A model generated the notes under the pieces. It searched no databases and was not told the DNA's origin. It saw only the letters and a list, made by a program, of their open reading frames with translations. The translations under genes were made by a program, and so were the position numbers. This document shows positions 7,664 through 15,664 of a stretch of 37,374 bases of DNA, piece after piece. The number at the start of each line of letters is the position of its first letter. The first letter of the stretch is position 1. Source of the DNA: RGIG1927 sp045546275 (GTDB lineage Bacteria > Bacillota > Clostridia > UMGS1883); assembly GCA_045546275.1 (NCBI GenBank), contig JAZQCM010000039.1, forward strand, positions 1 through 37,374. Direction: 5' to 3'.

Positions 7664-7821
7664 ACCCACCCTCCTTTCGGAGTTTCAGTATAGGTTTTTT
7701 GTCCCGTTTTATGAAGTGGCTGATTTGTTTTATTGTCCTTTTCCGTTTTTTACCTGTGTTTTTAAAAGTAGCCTGTCGTTCTTTTCTGCATTTTCCGCAA
7801 CATTTTTTTAACATTTACAGC

Positions 7822-7855
7822 AAAATAAAAGCGTGCATCACTGCACGCTTTTTTG
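7822..7855 (-). terminator. RNase J gene terminator
   Basis: Stem AAAGCGTGCA / TGCACGCTTT with a four-base loop (7828-7851), then TTTTATTTT on the minus strand, immediately after the stop codon of the RNase J gene. Confidence 0.88.
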
Positions 7856-9520
7856 TTAAACCTCCATAATTATGGGCAAAATCATGGGTTTTCTCTTTGT
7901 TTTGTCGTAAATAAAGTCCCCAAGCTCATTCCTGAGATTTGTTTTAATTGCATTCCAGTCATTCTGCTTGGAAATGAGAGTGTCCTGAATGCTGGTCTGG
8001 GCAACTATTCTGAGCGCTTCCATTAAGTCCTCATTATCTCTCACGTAAACAAACCCGCGTGAAATAATTTCAGGGCCCGAAACAAGCTTATTTTCCTTAT
8101 TAAGAGAAAGCACCGCAATAATAATACCATCCTGAGCAAGATGCTTTCGGTCACGGAGCACAATGTTACCAACATCGCCAACGCCGTAGCCGTCAACCAA
8201 AATTTTGCCCGAAGGCACACTGCCTGTAACCTTGCCCTCGTCCTGGCTTAATTCCAGCACCTGACCGTTTTCAAGCTTAAAAATATTCTTTTCGGGAATA
8301 CCCATGCTTTCCGCAATACCTGCATGCTTCAATAAGTGCCTCTGCTCGCCATGAACAGGCACAAAATACTTAGGCTTTGTAAGTCCCATAACGATTTTCA
8401 ATTCTTCACGGCAGGCATGACCCGACACGTGAATTTCCATCAATGATTGATGGATAACCTCGGCACCTTTTTTGTAAAGCTCGTTAATAACATTGGACAC
8501 AGCCTTTTCATTACCGGGAATAGGCGATGCAGAAATAATAACAAGGTCATCCTCGGTAATTTCAATTTTTTTATGGTCAGAAAACGCCATCCTTGTAAGG
8601 GCACTTGTTGGCTCGCCCTGACTGCCTGTTGTAATAATTACAAGCTGATGGTTATTGTATTTTCTAACCTCTTCAAGCTGAATAAGTGTTCCCTCGGGAA
8701 TACTCAGATACCCAAGGCTTGTTGCAACCTCAATAATATTTATCATGCTTCTGCCGCTTACCGCAACCTTTCTGCCGTGCTTTACAGCAGCCGAAATAAT
8801 CTGGCTCACTCTGTCAACATTTGAAGCAAAGGTAGCAACAATAATTCTTTTTTTAGTTCCGGAAAAAATACTGTCAAACTTTTCGCCAACGCTTCTTTCG
8901 CTCATGGTGTAGCCGGGTCTTTCAGCGTTTGTGGAGTCACTCAAAAGTGCCAAAACACCCTTGTTGCCCAACTCGCCGAAGCGTGCAAGGTCCATCATTT
9001 TACCGCCAATTGGCGTACAGTCAATTTTAAAATCACCTGTGTGCACAATAACCCCTGCAGGAGTTTTAATTGCAACACCTGCCGCATCGGAAATGGAATG
9101 GTTAACACCCAAAAATTCCACGCTGAAATTTTTGGAAAGGTTCACCACATCCCCTGCCTTTACACGGTTAAGCTTTGACACAGACAAAATGCCGTGCTCA
9201 CGGAGCTTTTGCTCCACAAGGCCTATTGTGAGCCTTGTTCCGTACACAGGCACATTAATTTCACTTAAAAAGTATGGAATACTTCCAATGTGGTCCTCGT
9301 GGCCATGTGTGATGAACAGTGCTTTCACCTTCTCCTGGTTTTTCAAAAGATAAGTGATGTCCGGAATCACCGCATCAACACCGGGCATGTCGTCATTGGG
9401 GAAGGCCATCCCGCAGTCCAGTAAGATAATTTCGTCGCCATACTCGAACACTGTAAGGTTCTTGCCTATTTCTCCCAATCCGCCCAGAGGAATAATCTTT
9501 ATTTTATTTTTCTTTGCCAT
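7856..9520 (-). CDS. rnj: Ribonuclease J
   Basis: RNase J is a metallo-beta-lactamase-fold nuclease with endonuclease and 5'-3' exonuclease activity, central to mRNA decay and rRNA maturation in Firmicutes. The 554 residues include the metal motif FITHGHEDHIGSIPY near residue 70, further ligands in FLGVNHSISDAAGV and IVHTGDFKID, the beta-CASP part with LLSDSTNAERPG and HVSGHACREELK, and the C-terminal domain (GFVYVRDNEDLM onward). The start has GGAGG seven bases upstream and a clear promoter further up. It is a single-gene unit, since a terminator follows at once. Whether it is RNase J1 or J2 cannot be said from one copy. Confidence 0.95.
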   Translation of the reverse strand: MAKKNKIKIIPLGGLGEIGKNLTVFEYGDEIILLDCGMAFPNDDMPGVDAVIPDITYLLKNQEKVKALFITHGHEDHIGSIPYFLSEINVPVYGTRLTIGLVEQKLREHGILSVSKLNRVKAGDVVNLSKNFSVEFLGVNHSISDAAGVAIKTPAGVIVHTGDFKIDCTPIGGKMMDLARFGELGNKGVLALLSDSTNAERPGYTMSERSVGEKFDSIFSGTKKRIIVATFASNVDRVSQIISAAVKHGRKVAVSGRSMINIIEVATSLGYLSIPEGTLIQLEEVRKYNNHQLVIITTGSQGEPTSALTRMAFSDHKKIEITEDDLVIISASPIPGNEKAVSNVINELYKKGAEVIHQSLMEIHVSGHACREELKIVMGLTKPKYFVPVHGEQRHLLKHAGIAESMGIPEKNIFKLENGQVLELSQDEGKVTGSVPSGKILVDGYGVGDVGNIVLRDRKHLAQDGIIIAVLSLNKENKLVSGPEIISRGFVYVRDNEDLMEALRIVAQTSIQDTLISKQNDWNAIKTNLRNELGDFIYDKTKRKPMILPIIMEV

Positions 9521-9564
9521 AATAACCTCCGTTCTTAATTAGTGCCGTTCAAAAAATCTCTTTT

Positions 9565-9593
9565 ATTATATCATTTTTTCACCACAAAGTCAA
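9565..9593 (-). promoter_or_regulatory. RNase J promoter
   Basis: TTGACT (9588-9593), 17 bases, TATAAT (9565-9570) on the minus strand, about 45 bases upstream of the start codon. Confidence 0.8.
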
Positions 9594-9762
9594 CCTTACT
9601 GTTTCATTGTACATACACCTAAGTTAAATTATTCCTGTTTTTGAAAATTTTAAACAACAAAAAATTAATACAAAGCTGCTTTCACATCCAAGAAAACCGT
9701 CACATAATTTCAGAAAAAAACTGTCGAATTTTACAAGTTTTTTCCGAAATGAGCAAAAACTA

Positions 9763-9790
9763 TTGACATTTAGCTTTTTTATGTTAATAT
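9763..9790 (+). promoter_or_regulatory. Promoter of the AAA ATPase gene
   Basis: TTGACA (9763-9768), 16 bases, TAATAT (9785-9790), then GAGGTG before the ATG at 9816. The rest of the gap from 9594 to 9762 is AT-rich with no gene or clear structure. Confidence 0.6.
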
Positions 9791-9815
9791 AAAATCAAAG
9801 AAACGAGGTGCGAAA

Positions 9816-11015
9816 ATGATTCAGCGAAAAGAATATTTAGACAATTTAACAGCACTAAAGGATAAGCAGGTTATCAAGGTTATTACAGGCGTCAGAAGAT
9901 GTGGTAAATCCACCTTGTTTGAGTTGTATATTGACCATTTAAAGCAAACAGGTGTGGAGAATGAGCAAATTATATTGGTTAATCTTGAAGATCTTGAAAA
10001 TGCAGATTTACTTGATTACAAAGCGTTATACAATTATATAACCTCAAAGCTGGTCCCCGACAAGAATAATTACATTTTTATTGATGAGGTTCAGAAGTGT
10101 AGTGAGTTTGAAAAAGCTGTTGACAGTCTTTTCATAAAGAAAAACTGCGATGTTTACATTACAGGCTCTAATGCTTATTTACTGTCAGGCGAGCTTGCAA
10201 CATTGCTTTCGGGAAGATATATTCAGATTGATATGTTGCCTTTTTCCTTCAAGGAATACTATGAGGCAACAAAAGAAAGCGGAAAAACCAAAAGAGAAAT
10301 CTTTGCCGAGTTTTTAAAATACGGCTCTTTCCCCTACGTTGCTTATCTTGAAAACAATGAAAAAATTATAAATCAGTATATCGAAGGCGTATACAATACA
10401 ATTCTTTTAAAAGATGTTGCTACAAGAGAAAAAATCAATGATGTTTCTGTATTGGAAAACATACTTAAAACTGTTGCTTCAAGCATTGGAAGTCCCATTT
10501 CCACAAAGAAAATCAGCGACACGCTTATATCAAGCGGCAGAAAAATTTCGCCTAACACCGTTGAGGCATATTTAAGAGCTTTGACCGACAGCTATATTCT
10601 ATACAATGCAACAAGATACGATATAAAGGGCAGACAGTTCTTAAAAACTTTAGGCAAGTATTATTTTGTAGATTGCGGCATCAGAAATCATATTATAAGT
10701 CAATCCTCAAAAGATTTAGGTCACCTTCTTGAAAACGTGGTTTATCTTGAGCTTTTAAGAAGAAAAAATCGGGTTAATATAGGTAAGTTAGCCGAAAAAG
10801 AAGTAGACTTTGTTGCTACCAATATGAACGAGGTTGAATATTATCAGGTTTCTGCAAGCGTGCTTGATGAAACCACCTTAGAGCGGGAATTGGCACCGTT
10901 GAAAGAAATAAAAGACAATTATCCTAAAACTCTTTTAACCCTTGACGATATTGGCAACGGAGCAAATTACGAGGGCATAAAACAAATAAATGTGATTGAT
11001 TTGCTATTGAATTAA
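9816..11015 (+). CDS. AAA family ATPase with DUF4143 domain
   Basis: The 399-residue protein has a P-loop near residue 26 (GVRRCGKSTLFEL), a Walker B/DEVQ motif at about 88-96 (YIFIDEVQKCSEF), and an arginine-containing SGRYIQIDMLPFSFKEYY stretch, then a C-terminal DUF4143 nuclease-like domain (YFVDCGIRNHI, EKEVDFVATN, with the Glu-Asp spacing of a PD-(D/E)XK-like fold). Proteins of this architecture are very common in anaerobic bacteria and archaea, often in many copies; their role is not well established. It is a lone gene with its own promoter, on the opposite strand from both neighbours, and is more AT-rich than they are, in keeping with independent acquisition. Confidence 0.9.
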   Translation: MIQRKEYLDNLTALKDKQVIKVITGVRRCGKSTLFELYIDHLKQTGVENEQIILVNLEDLENADLLDYKALYNYITSKLVPDKNNYIFIDEVQKCSEFEKAVDSLFIKKNCDVYITGSNAYLLSGELATLLSGRYIQIDMLPFSFKEYYEATKESGKTKREIFAEFLKYGSFPYVAYLENNEKIINQYIEGVYNTILLKDVATREKINDVSVLENILKTVASSIGSPISTKKISDTLISSGRKISPNTVEAYLRALTDSYILYNATRYDIKGRQFLKTLGKYYFVDCGIRNHIISQSSKDLGHLLENVVYLELLRRKNRVNIGKLAEKEVDFVATNMNEVEYYQVSASVLDETTLERELAPLKEIKDNYPKTLLTLDDIGNGANYEGIKQINVIDLLLN

Positions 11016-11023
11016 TTAATAAA

Positions 11024-11061
11024 ATACCCGTTACACCTATGAGTAACGGGTATATTTTTTT
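11024..11061. terminator. Bidirectional terminator between ATPase and GH2 genes
   Basis: Stem ATACCCGTTAC / GTAACGGGTAT with an eight-base loop, T-rich on both sides (a run of seven Ts on the plus strand). It ends two converging genes. Confidence 0.9.
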
Positions 11062-14000
11062 ATCTTGTAATTTCCAGAACCTTGTTTTCTTCGTCTGTCA
11101 CAACAGTAACATTTTCAACATAGTTAAGAAGTGGTGCTATTTCAACAATAATTTCACCGTTTTCAACGTAGAATTCTGCGTTTGTAAGGTTCAATTCCTC
11201 ACCAATGGAAATTGTTGTTTCGCCTTCCTTCACCGATGCGCCACTCTTAAGTGTGAGCTTAACCTTGCCTTCTGTTTCGTAGGTGTATTCTTCGCCCAAA
11301 GCATCCAAAACGGCTCTTACCTCGCAAAGAACGCCTGATGAAGTGTCGGGACGGTATGCAGCACTCTTAAATTCAACTGCCTTTCCGTTTACCTTAACTG
11401 TGTAAACATCCTTTTCGGCAATTTCTTCAACAATCCACTTCTGGCTCAAGGAGTCGCTTGCATTGTTCTGAACAATGTCATCACCAACAACATCCATTGT
11501 AAGAACCGAGGATTTTGAAATAAACTTAATTGTGTTGTCGTTTTCCTTAACCATGTGCCACTTCTGGTTGTCACCTGCGTTGGACTGGTACACAATAAGT
11601 ACCTCTCCTGCCTTTTTGGAAAGACCGGGCACGTCAATTGCCTTATTTGCATTTACATTAAGCATTGTGTAGGTTTCGGTGCCTGCAAGTCCCATCTTCC
11701 AGATTGCTTCCTTAGTGTTTTCATCGCCGTCAATTGTTGTGAGCTTGCCGTCCTTAACTGCAAGAAGCTTGCCTGTTTCCACGTTTTTAATAACTGCACG
11801 GAAGGAAACATCCTTCTTCACACGAACCTTTGCAGTTTTAATGTTTTCCTTAACAAGCTTGTCGAAAAGTGTTTCTTCCTTTACTTCTTTAACATTTCTT
11901 TCTCTTGCCTGCTGCATGGTTTCGCTCATGCCGCCTGTTAATCCAAAGGGCACGGAGGAAATTTCAATTGTGCTTTCGGGAATGCCCTCCATTTTTGCAG
12001 TAAGTGTCATTTTGCCTGCATTGCGACTGCTTCTTATAAACACACGGTTTTTACCGCATTCAGCGTAGCAGTAATTTTTGTGGATAACACTTGTTTCGTC
12101 AAACATACCTGAGTTGTAGCCACCTAAGAATGTGCCTTCGCCCTCAAAGGTAAAGTCAATTCTGTCATATTCAAGAGGACAAACATTGCCGTTTTCGTCA
12201 ACAACCTCAACGTCAACGTAGCAAATGTCGCTACCGTCAGCACGAAGACCCTCGGGACCTGTCACAGGAGTAAGACGGATTGATGCCTTTTTGCCAACTG
12301 TGTCAATTCTGTCCATTGCAATAACCTTGCCCTCAGTGCTGTATGCAACTGCACTTATGTAGCCTGACTGAGTAACATCCACGTTGGGGAATTCAAACAC
12401 ATATGTGTCACGGGGCATTGTGCATGTGCCAACCAAGCCTCCGTTTACATAAAGCTCAATTTTGTCACAAAGCTCTGTACCGATAACATATACTGTTTTC
12501 TTTGTGGGGTCACGGCGAAGTACCGTGTCATTGTACTCCCAATATGTGCCGTTAAAGGTTTTGTCGTTGTAGTTGTAGTTTTCTTCGGTGTTTTCGGGGT
12601 AGTTCCAATGGCCCACAATGTGTACCTCTGCCCCTTCACTCTGCATAACCCTAACTGCGTTAAAGCATTCCTTTTCAATTCTCACAGGGTCAACACGGCC
12701 TGTTGTTCTGCAGTTTTCACTACCAGCGTTTCTGCCGTGCATGTTGGAGTCGGACCAAACCATCATTGCTGAGCCTGAGTAGTAGTCGTTGCCTGTGCTG
12801 CCGCCAACACGGTTGTGGTAGAAGTAGCCGTAGCCGTCAACCTCGCTTGCAAGGGCAACGCTCATATCCTCCTGGTTCAAATCCCACACGTCGTAGCCGT
12901 CGGTTTTCTTTGCACCTGCGCCCAGCCACTTGTTAACATAGTCAAAGTTCGGAGGCGAATAGTCGTCCCACACTCTTCTTGGTGCTTCGTCACGCTTGTA
13001 TTCGGTTTCAATCATGGGCATGTGCTTATTAATTTCGTTCATTGAGCCCTTTGCCCATGCGTCGTAGCGGTAAATCATTGTGCCAACCCATTCAGCCGCC
13101 TGAATTTGTTCAACAGTTGTTATACTTCTTGAACCCATAAACTTTCCGCCGTAGGGGTCAAGAAGGTTTTTTATGTCGGTCATTTCCTGCATGTGCTCTG
13201 CGCTTATTGCCGCATTACCTGCCTCGTAGAAAATAACCGAGGGAGAGTTACGGAAGTAAATAATTGCATCACGCATTGCTTCCATTCTCATGTCCCAGCT
13301 TCTGCCCGAGGTGTCGCCTTCCTTATCGCCTGCAGGGCAAACAGACACAACGCCGTACTTGTCGCCTGAACGGATAGCCACAGGCTTTGGTGTTACGTGC
13401 ATCCAACGGATAAAGTCTGCACCTGACTTACGCACAAGCTGCATGTCAAAATCACTGAGCCAGTCGTTGGCAACACCAATAACCGCCCATTCATTTGTAC
13501 TGCGCTGTGCATAGCCCTTAAGGTAGGTGGACTTTCCGTTAATTAAAAGTCCGCCGTTGTCAATGTCAAACTTAACCTCTCTGAAGCCTGTTGTTTTTTT
13601 CTGCACGTCACAAACCTGACCGTTAATAGTGATTGTTGTGTAAACATCGTAAAGATAAGGGTTGTCAATGCTCCAGAAATTAATGTTTTCTGCTCTGCCG
13701 CTTAAGTCAATATATGTCACGTCAACCGTGTCGGCATTTGTGGGCAGTGGGTTTTCGCTGTAGGCATCAAAGGGCACAACAGTTTCAAGCACCACGCCCT
13801 TGTCCTTTGCCTGAGGTACAACCGCTTCCTTTTCAAAGTGTGAAACTACCTTGTCCCCGTCTGTAACGTAAACATCAATTTTAACGTTTTCGTCCTTATC
13901 GCTTTCATTTCTCACTTCTGCCTTCACGTTAATTGTGGCAGAATTGCCCTTAAGGTCAAAATCCGAGGCGTAAATGTAGTTACCTGTTGTTTTAAGGTTG

Positions 14001-14713
14001 TTGTACAAGGGTCTTGTCTGGTAAACAAGACCTGTCACATACAAGTTCACATTGCCGGTAATACCGCCCTGCACCTCGTTAAAGTCCTTCTGGTTCCACT
14101 GGTGGCTTGCACCTGAGTGGTCGCCCGGTGTGTTACCGGGGATTGTTTCCTGTGTGGTGAACTGTGCACCACGGTAAGCGCAGTTGTCGCTTATTAATGC
14201 AATAAGGTTGTCGCCCTCTGTCACAAAGGAAGAAATGTCAAAGCCAACAGGTGCAGTGCCTGCCTCGTAGTAGCCCACAAATTTTCCGTTTATGTAAAGA
14301 TAAATACTTTGTCTTATTGCTTCAAATTCCAAAATAAGCTTTTTATTTGTCACATTGTCCAAAGTAAAATGCTTTCTGTACATCATGTAGCCACGGTAAA
14401 GAGAAGCTTCGCCTGCGTCCTTAATAAGATTATCAAAGGAGTCCTCCGCATTCACCGCATGAGGCACGCTTACATCCTCCCAATCAGAATCGTCGTAGTC
14501 AATTTCAAAAAACTGTTTGCCGTCCTTCACCATGCTGTCCATGGCTTCCTTCATGGGATGCGAAACACGGGTTTTTGCAAACTTCCAACCCACGTTCATG
14601 TTAAAAACTTGTTCTTTTAAATCAGGCATTTTAATCTCCTCCCCTAATACATTGCAAACACTCACAAGCTGCAAAAGCATCACAAGTGCCACAAATAATG
14701 CAATTTTTTTCAT
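11060..14713 (-). CDS. Very large secreted glycoside hydrolase family 2 protein with ricin-type and C-terminal copper-amine-oxidase-like domains
   Basis: The 1217-residue protein starts with a signal peptide (MKKIALFVALVMLLQLVSV). It then has a GH2 sugar-binding domain (about 30-235), an immunoglobulin-like domain (about 245-390), and a TIM barrel (about 395-690: DNGGLLINGKSTYLKGY, FIRWMHVTPKP). A DUF4982-like and further beta-sandwich domains (about 730-930) follow. A ricin-type lectin repeat (QKWHMVKEND, QKWIVEEI; about 980-1095) and a CuAO_N-like stalk domain (about 1105-1205) end the protein. GH2 enzymes cut beta-galactosides, beta-glucuronides and related linkages outside the cell. The likely nucleophile is in PMIETEYKRD (about 569). 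At the acid/base site the usual GNE reads YEAGNAAIS (about 496), so the standard Glu is absent and activity is uncertain. Regulation is probably by the divergent AraC gene. Confidence 0.88.
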   Translation of the reverse strand: MKKIALFVALVMLLQLVSVCNVLGEEIKMPDLKEQVFNMNVGWKFAKTRVSHPMKEAMDSMVKDGKQFFEIDYDDSDWEDVSVPHAVNAEDSFDNLIKDAGEASLYRGYMMYRKHFTLDNVTNKKLILEFEAIRQSIYLYINGKFVGYYEAGTAPVGFDISSFVTEGDNLIALISDNCAYRGAQFTTQETIPGNTPGDHSGASHQWNQKDFNEVQGGITGNVNLYVTGLVYQTRPLYNNLKTTGNYIYASDFDLKGNSATINVKAEVRNESDKDENVKIDVYVTDGDKVVSHFEKEAVVPQAKDKGVVLETVVPFDAYSENPLPTNADTVDVTYIDLSGRAENINFWSIDNPYLYDVYTTITINGQVCDVQKKTTGFREVKFDIDNGGLLINGKSTYLKGYAQRSTNEWAVIGVANDWLSDFDMQLVRKSGADFIRWMHVTPKPVAIRSGDKYGVVSVCPAGDKEGDTSGRSWDMRMEAMRDAIIYFRNSPSVIFYEAGNAAISAEHMQEMTDIKNLLDPYGGKFMGSRSITTVEQIQAAEWVGTMIYRYDAWAKGSMNEINKHMPMIETEYKRDEAPRRVWDDYSPPNFDYVNKWLGAGAKKTDGYDVWDLNQEDMSVALASEVDGYGYFYHNRVGGSTGNDYYSGSAMMVWSDSNMHGRNAGSENCRTTGRVDPVRIEKECFNAVRVMQSEGAEVHIVGHWNYPENTEENYNYNDKTFNGTYWEYNDTVLRRDPTKKTVYVIGTELCDKIELYVNGGLVGTCTMPRDTYVFEFPNVDVTQSGYISAVAYSTEGKVIAMDRIDTVGKKASIRLTPVTGPEGLRADGSDICYVDVEVVDENGNVCPLEYDRIDFTFEGEGTFLGGYNSGMFDETSVIHKNYCYAECGKNRVFIRSSRNAGKMTLTAKMEGIPESTIEISSVPFGLTGGMSETMQQARERNVKEVKEETLFDKLVKENIKTAKVRVKKDVSFRAVIKNVETGKLLAVKDGKLTTIDGDENTKEAIWKMGLAGTETYTMLNVNANKAIDVPGLSKKAGEVLIVYQSNAGDNQKWHMVKENDNTIKFISKSSVLTMDVVGDDIVQNNASDSLSQKWIVEEIAEKDVYTVKVNGKAVEFKSAAYRPDTSSGVLCEVRAVLDALGEEYTYETEGKVKLTLKSGASVKEGETTISIGEELNLTNAEFYVENGEIIVEIAPLLNYVENVTVVTDEENKVLEITR

Positions 14714-14736
14714 ATTCTAAAACCTCCTTTGACTAC

Positions 14737-14760
14737 ATTATAACGCAAAGCCTCCGCTTT
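14737..14760 (-). promoter_or_regulatory. GH2 gene promoter with AraC-type control region
   Basis: On the minus strand TATAAT (14737-14742) lies about 25 bases before the GH2 start, but no good -35 is present; the place is taken by a small inverted repeat AAAGC-N4-GCTTT (14747-14760). A weak -35 overlapped by a repeat is usual for promoters that need an AraC-type activator, and such a gene is divergent here. Confidence 0.45.
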
Positions 14761-14786
14761 TTCCATTTCATATATTGTTAATTATA

Positions 14787-14815
14787 TTGCAAATATTGTC
14801 TTTTTGTTTTATAAT
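14787..14815 (+). promoter_or_regulatory. Promoter of the AraC regulator gene
   Basis: TTGCAA (14787-14792), 17 bases, TATAAT (14810-14815), close to the ATG at 14833. Confidence 0.65.
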
Positions 14816-14832
14816 ACTTACGAGGTGATAGT

Positions 14833-15633
14833 ATGATTTCGTTCCGACAAAAGGATTACATGTATTCCTACAACAAAATGAAGCCCAAAGTTTTTTCAAC
14901 CCATCTTCACCAGTATTACGAATTTTTATACTTTGCCTCGGGCAACGCCTCCTACCTTGTGGAGGGCAACGAATACAGCGCCAAAAGCGGCGATTTGTTC
15001 ATAACACGCCCTGGCGAGCTTCACTCCATCGCCTTTTTGTCCAATGAGGATTATGAAAGATATTTTATCCAGATTTCCTCCTCCTTTCTTTCCGATTTGC
15101 CTGTTGACATGCTCCGCTTTATTAACTCCTCCCCCTTTGGCGAAAACAACAAAATCCCCCATCACTTGGTGGAAAAAAGTAATATTTTCCAAATTTTCAA
15201 AAGCATGGGCAGCTGCGTTCTGGAAAAAAACGAGGAAACAAACGTTGTTTCAAAAGCCTATGTTATTGAACTTTTGCACGAAATCAACCGCCTTATTCCT
15301 TTTATAAATAACGTTGAAGCAAAGGAAAACGAGCGCATACAAACCGTTAAAGCCTACATTAACGAAAACCTTAAAGGCGAAATTTCCCTTGATTCAATTG
15401 CCGAAAAGGCGTATATTGACAAATATTATCTTTGCCACCTTTTTAAAAAGGAAACAGGCATAACCATTAAGGACTACATTAACCTTCAGCGTATTGCCCT
15501 TGCAAAAAAGCTTATTGAAGAGGGCAAAAACCCCGCTTCGTTTTACCGTGATTGCGGCTTTAACGACTATTCCTCCTTTTACCGTGTTTTCAAAAAGCTG
15601 TCGGGAAAATCCCCCCGTGAATTTTTCAAATAA
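14833..15633 (+). CDS. AraC family transcriptional regulator
   Basis: The 266-residue protein has an N-terminal cupin-like sensor (HLHQYYEFLYFASG, then GDLFITRPGELHS, the usual His-containing pattern) and a C-terminal pair of helix-turn-helix motifs from about residue 165 (ISLDSIAEKAYIDKYYLCHL and NPASFYRDCGFNDYSSFYRV, ending KLSGKSPREFFK). Regulators of this type in Clostridia usually bind a sugar and activate the adjacent hydrolase or transport genes. The gene is divergent from the GH2 gene with 119 bases between starts, so it most likely activates it. GAGGTG lies upstream of the ATG. Confidence 0.93.
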   Translation: MISFRQKDYMYSYNKMKPKVFSTHLHQYYEFLYFASGNASYLVEGNEYSAKSGDLFITRPGELHSIAFLSNEDYERYFIQISSSFLSDLPVDMLRFINSSPFGENNKIPHHLVEKSNIFQIFKSMGSCVLEKNEETNVVSKAYVIELLHEINRLIPFINNVEAKENERIQTVKAYINENLKGEISLDSIAEKAYIDKYYLCHLFKKETGITIKDYINLQRIALAKKLIEEGKNPASFYRDCGFNDYSSFYRVFKKLSGKSPREFFK

Positions 15634-15634
15634 C

Positions 15635-15662
15635 AAAAAACTGCTTTTTCAAGCAGTTTTTT
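15635..15662. terminator. Bidirectional terminator between AraC and ABC exporter genes
   Basis: Stem AAAAAACTGCTT / AAGCAGTTTTTT with a four-base loop, serving the two converging genes. Confidence 0.88.
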
Positions 15663-15664
15663 AT

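Noticed and set aside
7617..7814. 65-residue basic, Cys-containing ORF on the minus strand
   Set aside because: It has no ribosome binding site, begins right after the RNase J terminator and overlaps the better supported DUF6514-like gene by 47 bases.
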